In this document: positions 1-12,470 of the stretch, piece after piece | Layout of the letters: the number at the start of each line of letters is the position of its first letter | Position numbering within the stretch: the first letter of the stretch is position 1 | Assembly: GCF_029868385.1 (NCBI RefSeq) | Contig: NZ_JARWNX010000059.1 | Coordinates: forward strand, 1 to 64,000 | Direction of reading: 5' to 3' | Origin: Nocardia cyriacigeorgica | GTDB taxonomy: Bacteria; Actinomycetota; Actinomycetes; Mycobacteriales; Mycobacteriaceae | Length of the DNA stretch: 64,000 bases | Translations under genes and position numbers: made by a program | The notes under the pieces: model-generated | What the model was told of the DNA's origin: nothing | What the model saw: the letters and a program-made list of their open reading frames with translations, nothing else | Databases searched by the model: none

Positions 1-11
1 CGCTGAGCCGA

Positions 12-42
12 ACATCCGGCGTCGCGGCGCGGCGCCGGATGT
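12..42. repeat. Strong hairpin at the left edge
   Basis: Perfect 10-bp arms (ACATCCGGCG at 12-21 and its complement at 33-42) extend inward to a 14-bp stem with one G-U pair and a 3-base loop. No T-run follows. It may terminate transcription of a gene lying left of the window. The rest of bases 43-235 is GC-rich with C-runs and no supportable gene. Confidence 0.55.
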
Positions 43-238
43 CCTTGCGGCAGCCCCACGTAGGAGTTGCGGCTGGGGGCGGCCCCCCGTTTAGCCCCCG
101 GCCCCCCGCCGCCGGTGGCCGGTAGGTAGCGGGCGGGTCACGATATGGCCGGGGTGCTGGTTCGGTGGGGTCGATGCCGGAAGAATGACGCGCGGTGTGG
201 GGGCCGGGCGAGTGGGTTCGGTGGGATTTCTTCTCCCG

Positions 239-264
239 GGAATAGATCGTGGGAACCGCTGGTT
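239..264 (+). promoter_or_regulatory. SigH-like promoter of dnaK operon
   Basis: GGAAT at 239-243 and GGTT at 261-264 are separated by about 18 bases. This matches the GGAA(T/C)-N16-20-(C/G)GTT pattern of the actinobacterial heat and oxidative stress sigma factor SigH. It lies just upstream of the HspR operator. The motif match is seen; sigma factor use is inferred. Confidence 0.5.
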
Positions 265-280
265 GAGCTGATCGAGCAAC

Positions 281-301
281 ATTGAGTGTGATGGACTCAA
301 G
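281..301. promoter_or_regulatory. HAIR operator for HspR upstream of dnaK
   Basis: ATTGAGT-N7-ACTCAAG matches the HspR-associated inverted repeat CTTGAGT-N7-ACTCAAG at all but the first base. hspR is the fourth gene of the operon downstream, so this is the expected autoregulatory site. The 172 bases between here and the dnaK start form a long leader containing TTGACT at 303-308 and 308-313; no convincing -10 was assigned. Confidence 0.85.
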
Positions 302-473
302 TTTGACTTGACTCCCGGCGGGATCGGGAGGCAGGATTGAGCCGACCACGCTCAGCATTGCTGGGACCGTGCTCCGTGCAGTGTCAGGGGCCGGGTCCGA
401 TGGCGCGGAAAGCGCCGTGACGGGCTGATCGCCCCGACATCACACAAGCAGTCGATACATAGGAGGAAACACA

Positions 474-2317
<1,844 letters not shown>

Positions 2318-2321
<4 letters not shown>

Positions 2322-2998
2322 CGCACGCGAACGCTGGTAACTCCGAGGAACCGGTCAGCTTCGTCGACAAGCGCAAGATCGATCCCGAGACCGGTGAGGT
2401 TCGGGAGCAGGCCGGGGCGGGCAATGGCTCCGCCCCGGCCGGGCCGGACGCGGTGAACGGCGACGGCGTGCAAGCGCCCGACTCCGACACCGCGGTGGAA
2501 TTGGCCGAGCGCACCGCCGACCTCCAGCGCCTGACCGCCGAGTACGCCAACTACCGGCGTCGGGTCGAACGCGACCGCAAGGCCGCCACCGATGCGGCCA
2601 AGGCGGGCGTGGTCACCGAACTGCTCGGCGTGCTCGATGATCTCGACCGCGCCAGGGCGCACGGGGATCTGGAATCGGGTCCGCTGAAGTCGGTGGCCGA
2701 CAAGCTGAGCGACGCACTACGCAAACAGGGTCTCGAGGAGTTCGGTTCGGAGGGTGAGCCTTTCGATCCGACCCTGCACGAGGCAGTGCAGCACGAGGGC
2801 TCCGGGCACGATCCGGTGATCGGCCTCGTGATGCGCAAGGGCTATCGGTTCGGTGATCGGGTGCTTCGGCACGCGCTGGTCGGGGTAACCGACGGCGTGG
2901 GCGATCTGTCCACCGCCGCCCCCGGCGACCAGGCCGAAGCGGCGGCATCGGGCGACGCCGAGGCATCGGATGCTGATGCCGGCACCAACGAAGAATAA
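2318..2998 (+). CDS. grpE: Nucleotide exchange factor GrpE
   Basis: Exchanges ADP for ATP on DnaK. The 226-residue protein has an acidic, low-complexity N-terminus (about 1-55), a long helical segment (about 58-105) that forms the GrpE dimer stalk, and the C-terminal beta domain with the signature region around VGLVMRKGYRFGDRVLRHALV. It ends in an Ala/Glu/Asp-rich tail. The GTG start overlaps the dnaK stop by four bases, so translation is probably coupled. The N- and C-terminal extensions resemble those of mycobacterial GrpE. Confidence 0.97.
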
Positions 2999-3043
2999 GA
3001 GCGCGGCCAAGCCGCACGCAGGGCGGAAAGGAGGAGATGCCCG

Positions 3044-4204
3044 GTGAGCCAACGGGAGTGGATCGAGAAGGACTTCTACAAGGAGCTGGGTGTCTCCTCC
3101 GGCGCCTCGCAGGACGAGATCAAGAAGGCCTACCGCAAACTCGCGCGTGACCTGCATCCGGATGCCAACCCCGGCGACACCAAAGCCGAGGAGCGGTTCA
3201 AGACCGTCAGTGAAGCGCATGCCGTGCTGTCGGATCCGGCCAAACGCAAGGAGTACGACGAGACCCGCAAGCTGTTCGCGGGCGGTGGCTATCCGCGCGG
3301 CGGGTTCAATCCCGGCGCGGGCGGCGGATTCTCGCAGGAGTTCAACCTCGGCGATATCTTCGGCGCGGGCGCCGCGGGTAACGACGGCGGTATCGGCGAT
3401 ATTTTCGGCGGATTGTTCAATCGCGGCGGCACCAGGTCGGCGAGCCGCCCGCGGCGCGGCGCCGATGTGGAAACCGAGACGACCCTCGGTTTCCGTGAGG
3501 CCGCGCAGGGCGCCACCGTGCCCTTGCGGATGACCAGCCCGTCGCCGTGTACCACCTGTCACGGCAGTGGAGCCAAACCGGGGACCAGTCCTCGGGTCTG
3601 CCCGCACTGCAATGGGGCCGGTGTCATCAGCCGCAACCAGGGCGCGTTCGGGTTCAGCGAGCCGTGCGACGATTGCCGCGGTACCGGTTCGATCATCGAT
3701 GACCCGTGCGTCGATTGCCACGGCAGCGGCATCCAGAACCGGACCCGAACCATCACCGTCCGCATACCTCCCGGTGTCGCGGACGGGCAGCGGATCCGGC
3801 TGGCGGGCCAGGGCGAGGCCGGGCTGCGTGGCGCGCCCTCGGGCGATCTGTTCGTCACCGTGCACGTCAGCCAGGACAAGGTCTTCGGCCGCAACGGCGA
3901 TGATCTGACCCTTGTGCTCCCGGTCAGCTACAGCGAACTGGTACTCGGCACCACGGTGTCGGTGCCGACGCTGGAGGGCCGGGTCGGGGTGAAGGTGCCC
4001 GCGGGCACGGCCGACGGTCGTATCCTCCGGGTGCGCGGGCGCGGTGTGCCCAAGCGCGGCGGCGGGGCCGGTGACCTGCTGGTCACCGTCAAGGTCGCGG
4101 TGCCGCAGAAATTGGACAACGACGCCACCGATGCGCTGCGTGCGCTCCAGGAGGCGGAGAAGGCCAGCGGTTTCGATCCGCGAGCGGGATGGGCAGGTGC
4201 GTGA
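3044..4204 (+). CDS. dnaJ: Chaperone protein DnaJ, type I (DnaJ1)
   Basis: Hsp40 co-chaperone that delivers substrates to DnaK and stimulates its ATPase. The 386-residue protein has a J-domain with the HPD triad (38-40), a Gly/Phe-rich linker, and four CxxCxGxG zinc motifs starting at Cys169 (CTTCHGSG, CPHCNGAG, CDDCRGTG, CVDCHGSG). Two C-terminal substrate-binding beta domains follow. A strong AAAGGAGG precedes the GTG start. The N-terminus carries a short extension (MSQREWIEKDFYKELGV) as in actinobacterial DnaJ1. Its stop overlaps the hspR start by one base. Confidence 0.98.
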   Translation: MSQREWIEKDFYKELGVSSGASQDEIKKAYRKLARDLHPDANPGDTKAEERFKTVSEAHAVLSDPAKRKEYDETRKLFAGGGYPRGGFNPGAGGGFSQEFNLGDIFGAGAAGNDGGIGDIFGGLFNRGGTRSASRPRRGADVETETTLGFREAAQGATVPLRMTSPSPCTTCHGSGAKPGTSPRVCPHCNGAGVISRNQGAFGFSEPCDDCRGTGSIIDDPCVDCHGSGIQNRTRTITVRIPPGVADGQRIRLAGQGEAGLRGAPSGDLFVTVHVSQDKVFGRNGDDLTLVLPVSYSELVLGTTVSVPTLEGRVGVKVPAGTADGRILRVRGRGVPKRGGGAGDLLVTVKVAVPQKLDNDATDALRALQEAEKASGFDPRAGWAGA

Positions 4205-4605
4205 TGTCCGGCGATCCGAAGCAGGCGTCCGGTGGGCCGTCGCGAGCCGAGTACTTCATGATCTCGGTGGCGGCCCAGCTGGCGGGCATGCACGCGCAGA
4301 CACTGCGCACGTATGACCGTCTCGGATTGGTGACGCCGCAACGTACTTCGGGCGGTGGGCGGCGCTATTCGGCCAGGGATGTGGAGCTGCTGCGGGAAGT
4401 GCAGCGGCTGTCCCAGGACGAGGGCGTCAACCTGGCGGGCATCAAACGCATCATCGAACTCACCAATCAGGTCGAGGCCTTGCAGCAGCGGGTCGCCGAA
4501 CTGAACGCGGAGCTGGAGCGTACCCGAGCGAACTACCATGCGGATCTGACCCCGCCGCAGCGCAGTACCGCGCTCGTGGTGTGGAAGCCGCGTAATCGCC
4601 GGTAG
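4204..4605 (+). CDS. hspR: Heat shock repressor HspR (MerR family)
   Basis: DNA-binding repressor of chaperone genes. The 133-residue protein starts with a MerR-type winged helix-turn-helix (about 18-85, with LAGMHAQTLRTYDRLGLV), followed by a helix for dimerisation (EALQQRVAELNAELE). The ATG at 4204 overlaps the dnaJ stop (TGATG) and was preferred over an in-frame ATG at 4189 inside dnaJ. Two candidate operators are in the window, upstream of dnaK and of clpB. As last gene of the operon it closes a negative feedback loop: excess free DnaK should hold HspR on DNA. Confidence 0.95.
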   Translation: MSGDPKQASGGPSRAEYFMISVAAQLAGMHAQTLRTYDRLGLVTPQRTSGGGRRYSARDVELLREVQRLSQDEGVNLAGIKRIIELTNQVEALQQRVAELNAELERTRANYHADLTPPQRSTALVVWKPRNRR

Positions 4606-4625
4606 TCGCTCGGCGGCGAGTTCTC

Positions 4626-4665
4626 GGGCCCCGGCCCGGTTCAGCAATGGACCGGACCGGGGCCC
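4626..4665. terminator. Bidirectional terminator hairpin after hspR
   Basis: GGGCCCCGG-C-CCGGT at 4626-4640 pairs with 4651-4665 in a 15-bp stem with one mismatch and a 10-base loop. There is no long T-run, only GTTCTTC downstream. It sits between convergent genes and probably ends the dnaK operon and the reductase gene on the other strand. Confidence 0.7.
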
Positions 4666-4702
4666 GATCCGTTCTTCTGACCAGCTCGCCGCGGCCGCGG
4701 AA

Positions 4703-5488
4703 TCAGCCGCCCTCGAACTGGATTCGCTCCGCCGGTGTGCCGGTATCCAGCAGCCGTTCGACGGTCGCCCGCGTCATCGCCGGTGATCCGCACACCAGCA
4801 CCTGATGACGATCGAATGCGCCGTGCGAGCCGACCACATCGGCCAGCGTCCCGGACAGCAACTCATCGGCGGCGAAGCCGATATCGACCCGGGACCGCTC
4901 GTACCATTCGTCGGACCAGTCGGGATCGTCGAGGCTCTCCACCACCGGAACCACTGTCAGCCAGGGTAATTCCTCGGCCAGCAGGGCGAGCATGTCCGCG
5001 GCGTACAGCTCGCGCGGCGAGGCTCCCCCGATGAACAGATAGGTCGGCGGCTGCACCTCACGTCGGGCCAGCTCCAGGATCTGCGCCCGCATCGGCGCGA
5101 GGCCGGTGCCGCCCGCGATCATCACGACCTCATCGCCCGCCGGATCGATCGCGAACGTTCCCGCGGGCGCGCCGAGGGTCCATTCGTCACCCGCCGCGGT
5201 ATCGGCGACGATCCCGCCGCTGCACCAGCCGCCCGGCACGGTCCGCACATGGAACTCGAGCTTGCCGTCCAGTGACGGCGGCAGCGCGGGGGAGAGTCTG
5301 CGACGCAGACCGGGGAACTGCGGCACCCGAACCTCCACCGATTGTCCGGCGGTGAACGGGACGAACTCGCCGATCAACCGGATCACCGCGAGATCATGGC
5401 GCAGCCGATGATGCCCGACGACGGTCGATTTCCACACGGGTGCTTCCGGCACCGCGCCGTTGCGCGGCGCACTCGGATCGATGTCCAT
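4703..5488 (-). CDS. FAD/NAD(P)-binding oxidoreductase, reductase-only flavohaemoprotein paralogue
   Basis: Ferredoxin-NADP reductase-type protein predicted to move electrons between NAD(P)H and FAD. It has an FAD-binding barrel (RRRLSPALP region) and an NAD(P)-binding domain with MIAGGTGLAPMRAQI and the CGSPAMTR motif. No globin domain is present. It reads like the C-terminal half of the neighbouring flavohaemoprotein: both have TVVGH near the barrel start, HVR-V-GGW, GTG-APMRAQ or GTG-APLRAQ, and YLFIGG or HFFIGG. The ATG at 5488 (MDIDPSAP) avoids a 115-base overlap with the upstream gene that the longest open frame would need. No strong ribosome binding site is visible. A partial tandem duplication is likely. 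Confidence 0.8.
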   Translation of the reverse strand: MDIDPSAPRNGAVPEAPVWKSTVVGHHRLRHDLAVIRLIGEFVPFTAGQSVEVRVPQFPGLRRRLSPALPPSLDGKLEFHVRTVPGGWCSGGIVADTAAGDEWTLGAPAGTFAIDPAGDEVVMIAGGTGLAPMRAQILELARREVQPPTYLFIGGASPRELYAADMLALLAEELPWLTVVPVVESLDDPDWSDEWYERSRVDIGFAADELLSGTLADVVGSHGAFDRHQVLVCGSPAMTRATVERLLDTGTPAERIQFEGG

Positions 5489-5580
5489 ACCTACTCTCAG
5501 GGGCTCTGGTGCGGGCGTCGGCCGACACGGGCTTCGGGTACTGCCGGATTCGTTGCGGCCGAATGAGATCCGGCGTGCGG

Positions 5581-6738
5581 TCAGACCGGATCGGAGCTGA
5601 TGATCGACTCCGGTGTGCCCACCGCGAGCAGCGCGCGCCTGGTGTCGGCGATCATCTTCGCCGAACCGGCGATCTGGATCTGGCGGTCCGACCACGAGCC
5701 GAAGCTGGCGACCACCGCACCGAGATTACCGACCAGCCGCCGGTGCATGCCGTACGGCGCGTCGGCCGCCGGATGCGGATACCACCAGGGATTGGTCTTC
5801 TGCTCGCAGACCGGCACGATGGTCAGCCACGGATTGCTCTGCGAGAGCTGCCACATGTTCTCCACGTCGTACAGATCGCAGGGGTAGACCCCGCCGATGA
5901 AGAAGTGCACCCGCGGGTTGATCCCGCGCTGCCCCATCTCGATCAGCTGGGCGCGCAGCGGTGCGATGCCGGTGCCCGAACCGATCATCAGCACATCGCG
6001 GCCACTGTCGGGGTCCACGTGCAGACCGCCGAGCGGTCCACCGATGAGCCAGCGGTCGCCGACGGTGGTGTCGTTGACGATGGCCGGGCTCACCCAGCCG
6101 CCGCGGACCTTGCGGACATGGAATTCGATCTCGCCGTACGGATTGGCCGGGATGGCCGGGGACAGATAGCGCCACATCTTGGGCCGCTGCGGCACCGCGA
6201 CCGGCACATACTGTCCGGCCTGATAGGGGATCGGACTGTCGGATTGCAGCCGCACGATGGCCAGGTCTTCGAGTACGTGCCGGTGTCCGACGACGGTGGC
6301 CTCCCAGTAGGGCGGTGAATCGTCGGAGTTGGCGCCGATGGCCATGGCGGCGGCGATCAACAGGGTGACATCACGCCAGCCGTCGGCCAGTTCGGCGGTC
6401 CAGGCCGGACCGTTGTAGATGTGCGCCGCGGCGAACAGCGCGCGCCCGGCGAGGTCGTAATGGGAGGCCTCGACCCCGTATTTGCGGTGATCGCGGGCCA
6501 GCTGTTCGAGGAACTTCTGCGCCCGATCCCAGTCCTCGAGGTGATCGAGCATGTATTGGATGGCCGTGACCAGGCGTTTCGGCTGCATATCCATCGCAGG
6601 TGGGAACAGTTCCCGCAGCCGAGGATTCTCGGCGAACAGATGACCATAAAACGCACTGATCAACCGCTCGGGTCCGTGCGGTGAGTCGATCACCGTACGG
6701 AAGTTGGCGCGGACCAGCGCAGCCGAACGCGCATCCAC
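5581..6738 (-). CDS. Flavohaemoprotein (globin plus FAD/NAD(P) reductase)
   Basis: Fusion of a haem globin (about 1-135) and an FAD/NAD(P)H reductase domain (about 145-385), 385 residues in all. Family members are nitric oxide dioxygenases, but mycobacterial type II members oxidise D-lactate instead, so substrate is open. The likely proximal histidine is in RDHRKYGV (about His84). The FAD site has RYLSPA and the NAD(P) site GSGTGIAPLRAQ and AGSAKM. The GTG start at 6738 follows GGAAAGGAAG by about eight bases. It is divergent from clpB, and a reductase-only paralogue follows 92 bases downstream. Adjacency of clpB and a flavohaemoprotein is also seen in mycobacteria. Confidence 0.9.
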   Translation of the reverse strand: MDARSAALVRANFRTVIDSPHGPERLISAFYGHLFAENPRLRELFPPAMDMQPKRLVTAIQYMLDHLEDWDRAQKFLEQLARDHRKYGVEASHYDLAGRALFAAAHIYNGPAWTAELADGWRDVTLLIAAAMAIGANSDDSPPYWEATVVGHRHVLEDLAIVRLQSDSPIPYQAGQYVPVAVPQRPKMWRYLSPAIPANPYGEIEFHVRKVRGGWVSPAIVNDTTVGDRWLIGGPLGGLHVDPDSGRDVLMIGSGTGIAPLRAQLIEMGQRGINPRVHFFIGGVYPCDLYDVENMWQLSQSNPWLTIVPVCEQKTNPWWYPHPAADAPYGMHRRLVGNLGAVVASFGSWSDRQIQIAGSAKMIADTRRALLAVGTPESIISSDPV

Positions 6739-6869
6739 GGCGTGGGCTTCCTTTCCCTCGAATAGCTGCCAACGGACCTACCCGAATCCGGCGGTCCTGG
6801 CGTCGAGGCCAAGTATCCCTGAAAACGCCGTGGTCATGTGGGTAAGGGCAGGCTACCGGCATTTATCAC

Positions 6870-6887
6870 ATGTTGGATGCGCAACAT
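6870..6887. promoter_or_regulatory. Interrupted palindrome in flavohaemoprotein-clpB intergenic region
   Basis: ATGTTG-N6-CAACAT lies between the divergent flavohaemoprotein and clpB genes, 132 bases before the flavohaemoprotein start and in the most AT-rich part of the gap. It could be an operator for a nitric oxide or redox regulator, but no known consensus was matched with confidence. The rest of 6739-6960 shows no gene. Confidence 0.4.
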
Positions 6888-6960
6888 CGTTCTGCCGGTC
6901 ACGATGGCGGCGTAGCGTTCGCATCGGGTCCGGCCCGCGCGAGTTGTGAAAAATTCCAAA

Positions 6961-6993
6961 GTTGAGCGGAACAGACTCAACCTTTCGAGCGTT
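6961..6993 (+). promoter_or_regulatory. HAIR operator overlapping a SigH-like promoter of clpB
   Basis: GTTGAGC-N7-ACTCAAC (6961-6981) matches the HspR operator inside its arms. GGAAC (6968-6972) and CGTT (6990-6993) fit the SigH promoter pattern with a spacer of 17 to 18 bases, and the -35 lies inside the operator. HspR bound here would block SigH-driven initiation. Dual control of clpB by SigH and HspR is known in M. tuberculosis. Confidence 0.75.
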
Positions 6994-7079
6994 GAACGAT
7001 AGGACACCGAGCCGACAGCGGCGGCAGCCGCCGCGCGCATTCGGCACCGGGGAGATATCGACCAGTAGGAAGGTGCTTT

Positions 7080-9635
<2,556 letters not shown>

Positions 9636-9642
9636 TCGGCAC

Positions 9643-9690
9643 GGACGGGCGTCGCGAGTATTCCGACACGAATGCTTGCGGCGCCCGTCC
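9643..9690 (+). terminator. Weak stem after clpB
   Basis: GGACGGGCG (9643-9651) and CGCCCGTCC (9682-9690) are perfect complements with a 30-base loop. It may end clpB transcription, but the right arm also falls in the promoter region of the next gene, and the long loop makes it weak. Confidence 0.3.
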
Positions 9691-9707
9691 CTCGTACGCT
9701 TGGGTGC

Positions 9708-10502
9708 ATGACCAACCCGAACGATCCGTGGGGGCAACGGCCGGACGATTCGCCGACCGAACACCTCGGTCCGCCGGGGGCATCCGGGACCGAGCCGCTG
9801 CACACCACCGAATACACCGAGGCCTACGGGCCGACGGCGTATCCGGGTTCCGATCAGTACGAGTCGTGGAAACCACCGTCGAACCCGACCCGCGAAATGC
9901 CCACCTACGAGAGTCAATGGGGTGGTTACGAAGGGCAGCAGTGGCAGCCGCCCACCCAGCCGACGCCCGATCCGGCAGCGATGGGTGGCTACGGTGCGAT
10001 GCCGCCCTCGGGCGAGCCGCCGCGTCCGCCGAAGCGCAATACCGGTCTGTGGATCGGGCTCGGCCTCGCCGTTGTGCTGTTGATCGCGGTGGCTGGCGCG
10101 GTCGCCGGTCTGCTGTTCGGCGGCGATTCGACACCGACGGCCAGCGATACCGCGACCTCCGCCGCGCCCACCGCGGGCCGTACCCCGAACGCGACGCCGG
10201 GACCGAGCACACCACCGCTGGTCATCCCCAGCCTGCCCGGTATCGAGGGCATCGACGGTATCGGCGCGACCATGGGCACCATCACCGCCAACGACGGCGG
10301 CACCCTCACCGTCAGCTCGATCGGCGGTTCGAGCGTCACGGTCACCACCGACGCCGATACCCAGGTGATCTCGATGTCGGGTGGGACCGCCGCGGATCTG
10401 CCCACCGGTGAACTCGTGGTGGTCCAGGGCGATAAAGCGCCCGACGGCACCATCCACGCCAAGATCATCATCAGCACGGCGCTTCCGGGCGGCGGGCGAT
10501 GA
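9708..10502 (+). CDS. DUF5666-type membrane-anchored protein
   Basis: Predicted single-pass protein of 264 residues. About 100 residues rich in Pro, Tyr, Trp and Gln lie in the cytoplasm, followed by one membrane helix (GLWIGLGLAVVLLIAVAGAV), a Thr/Ala/Pro-rich spacer and an exported C-terminal beta domain. That domain has the DUF5666 pattern (GTI...GGTLTVSS...VTTDADTQV...LVVVQGDKAPDGTI). Function unknown. TACGCT at 9695-9700 ends seven bases before the ATG and no Shine-Dalgarno sequence is present, so a leaderless transcript is likely. Confidence 0.7.
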   Translation: MTNPNDPWGQRPDDSPTEHLGPPGASGTEPLHTTEYTEAYGPTAYPGSDQYESWKPPSNPTREMPTYESQWGGYEGQQWQPPTQPTPDPAAMGGYGAMPPSGEPPRPPKRNTGLWIGLGLAVVLLIAVAGAVAGLLFGGDSTPTASDTATSAAPTAGRTPNATPGPSTPPLVIPSLPGIEGIDGIGATMGTITANDGGTLTVSSIGGSSVTVTTDADTQVISMSGGTAADLPTGELVVVQGDKAPDGTIHAKIIISTALPGGGR

Positions 10503-10587
10503 CAGATTTCGTGATCCACCACAAACGCTGCGGCGCGCGCGGGTGGTGCCGGGCAAACACCCGGTCGGCTCGATAGGCTGGACGACG

Positions 10588-11742
10588 ATGACGGCTATGT
10601 GGTTCGGGTTGGCGGCGATCGCACTCGTGGGTGCGGTCGTACTGCTGTATTTCGATCGGCTCCAGCGGCAGCGGACCGGTCACGCACGCCAGGTCTGGGC
10701 CAAGGCCCAGGGCTATACGTATGTGTCGGTGGAACCGGCACTGCCCTCGACGTGGCGGCGCGGTGCGCTGGCCAAGTTGGGCTATCTGTCGGCGGTGGAT
10801 GTGGTCTCGGGTATCCGCAAGGGCGAGAAGTTCGTGCTCTTCGATCTCGAGGACTCCGCGACCCTGGTCGCCGTGCGCAGGCAGATCGGCTCCGATATCG
10901 ACGTCGATATGCGGTTGAAGACCGCGGCCCCGCCCAAGGACCACGATCTGGAACTGCTCGGCGCCATCGGCGACCGCGTGGTCTTCGCGACCAATCCCGA
11001 GATCGCCAGGCACGCTGTCGACCAGCGGATGGTCGCCTTCATCGAGACGCTGCCCGAGACGGTGCAGATGCTCTGGAGCGAGGGCAACTGGACCCTCGGC
11101 ATGCTGTCGGTCGGCACTCCCGCCAAGGAATGGGAGACCGCGATCGACGCGGTGCTGCGGTTGTCCGGTCTGTTGCATGTGCTGCCGCCGGTCGCCGAAC
11201 CCCGCGGGCTCGACAACGAGGGCGGCCGCGACCGCGGTCGGGCGCGCAGCCGGGCCGCCGAGGTCGACGAGCCCGTCGAACGTCCGGCGCCGTCGCCGCG
11301 GTTGCGCAAGGAGGAGCCCGAGCTCGACGAGGCCGAATACGACGACGCCGACCCCGATTACGACGATTCCGGCTACGACGACGGCGACTTCGACGACAAC
11401 GATTACGACGACTCCGAGTACGACGAACCGGACCACGATCGGTCCGGAGTGATCGGCGCAAGGCCTGCCGCGGACGACCTCCCCGACGACACCGCCGACC
11501 GCGCCGACCCGGCGTTGCCGGAGTCCACGCCGTCTCGTCGCCCGAGCCTGGCCGTCGTCCCCGACTCTCGTCCGGCCGCCCGCGAAGACCGCAGGTCCGG
11601 CGCCGATCGCGTCGAATCCGCCGACCGCACCAGCCGTCCGGCCGACTACCGCGCACCCGCCGCCGACGACGACCTACCGCAGCTACCCGGCGGCCCGTTC
11701 CACCCCGGATTCCGTCCATACCAGGGTCCGGTCCCGAAGTAA
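10588..11742 (+). CDS. Conserved membrane protein with acidic D/Y-rich tail
   Basis: An N-terminal membrane helix (about residues 3-22) precedes a basic segment, a folded cytoplasmic region of about 180 residues and a disordered tail of about 170. The tail holds an acidic tract built from YDD/DYDD/EYD units (about 245-290), then an Arg/Asp/Pro-rich stretch ending in GGPFHPGFRPYQG. Its place between clpB and pyrE suggests the counterpart of M. tuberculosis Rv0383c (recalled order, not searched). Function unknown. TAGGCT at 10574-10579 ends eight bases before the ATG, so a leaderless start fits; the open frame extends further upstream without support. Confidence 0.65.
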   Translation: MTAMWFGLAAIALVGAVVLLYFDRLQRQRTGHARQVWAKAQGYTYVSVEPALPSTWRRGALAKLGYLSAVDVVSGIRKGEKFVLFDLEDSATLVAVRRQIGSDIDVDMRLKTAAPPKDHDLELLGAIGDRVVFATNPEIARHAVDQRMVAFIETLPETVQMLWSEGNWTLGMLSVGTPAKEWETAIDAVLRLSGLLHVLPPVAEPRGLDNEGGRDRGRARSRAAEVDEPVERPAPSPRLRKEEPELDEAEYDDADPDYDDSGYDDGDFDDNDYDDSEYDEPDHDRSGVIGARPAADDLPDDTADRADPALPESTPSRRPSLAVVPDSRPAAREDRRSGADRVESADRTSRPADYRAPAADDDLPQLPGGPFHPGFRPYQGPVPK

Positions 11743-11858
11743 CCCGGCCTGCTCGGCGTCCACAGCGCACGCCGTACCCTTGACCCGCAGATGCCGGCGG
11801 GCGGACTTCGCCGAAACCGCTGTGACGCGACTCGTTGAACACACGCGGAAGGACTCAC

Positions 11859-12407
11859 ATGATCGACCAGGCAACAACCGACCGGGACAGTCTGGCGGCG
11901 CTGGTGCGCCGACTCGCCGTCGTGCACGGCAAGGTGACGCTGTCCTCGGGTAAAGAGGCCGACTACTACGTCGACCTGCGCCGCGCGACGCTGCACCACG
12001 AGGCCGGGCCGCTGATCGGCAAACTGCTTCGCGAACTGGTTGCCGACTGGGATTTCGACGCCGTCGGCGGGCTCACCATGGGCGCCGATCCGGTGGCGCT
12101 GGCCGTCATGCACGCACCCGGCCGTCCGATCGACGCGTTCGTGGTGCGCAAGGCCGCCAAGACCCACGGTATGCAGCGCCAGATCGAAGGCCCCGATATC
12201 GTCGGCAAGCGGGTGCTGGTGGTCGAGGACACCACTACCACGGGCAACTCACCGCTGACCGCCGTTCGCGCCCTGCGTGAAGCCGGTGCGACCGTCGTCG
12301 GTGTGGCGACCGTGGTCGACCGGGAGACCGGCGCCGATCAGGTCATCGCCGCCGAGGGCTTGGAGTACCGTTCGATTCTCGGACTGAAGGATCTGGCTCT
12401 GGGCTGA
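11859..12407 (+). CDS. pyrE: Orotate phosphoribosyltransferase
   Basis: Joins orotate to PRPP to make orotidine 5'-phosphate in de novo pyrimidine synthesis. The 182-residue protein has the KEADYY segment, the RKAAKTHG catalytic loop and the PRPP-binding motif VLVVEDTTTTG (about 119-129). GGAAGGA at 11847-11853 supports the ATG at 11859 over a TTG at 11835. It is on the same strand as the membrane gene before it, with 116 bases between. Confidence 0.96.
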   Translation: MIDQATTDRDSLAALVRRLAVVHGKVTLSSGKEADYYVDLRRATLHHEAGPLIGKLLRELVADWDFDAVGGLTMGADPVALAVMHAPGRPIDAFVVRKAAKTHGMQRQIEGPDIVGKRVLVVEDTTTTGNSPLTAVRALREAGATVVGVATVVDRETGADQVIAAEGLEYRSILGLKDLALG

Positions 12408-12470
12408 GTAGTTGCCCTCGGCTAGCCTGGTGCTGATTAATTCGGTAGTCGAAGGGTCGTGTGAGTCGCC

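Noticed and set aside
1..238. Reverse ORF of 69 codons and C-rich tracts at the left edge
   Set aside because: Pro/Arg/Thr-rich translation without motifs, overlapping the dnaK promoter region.
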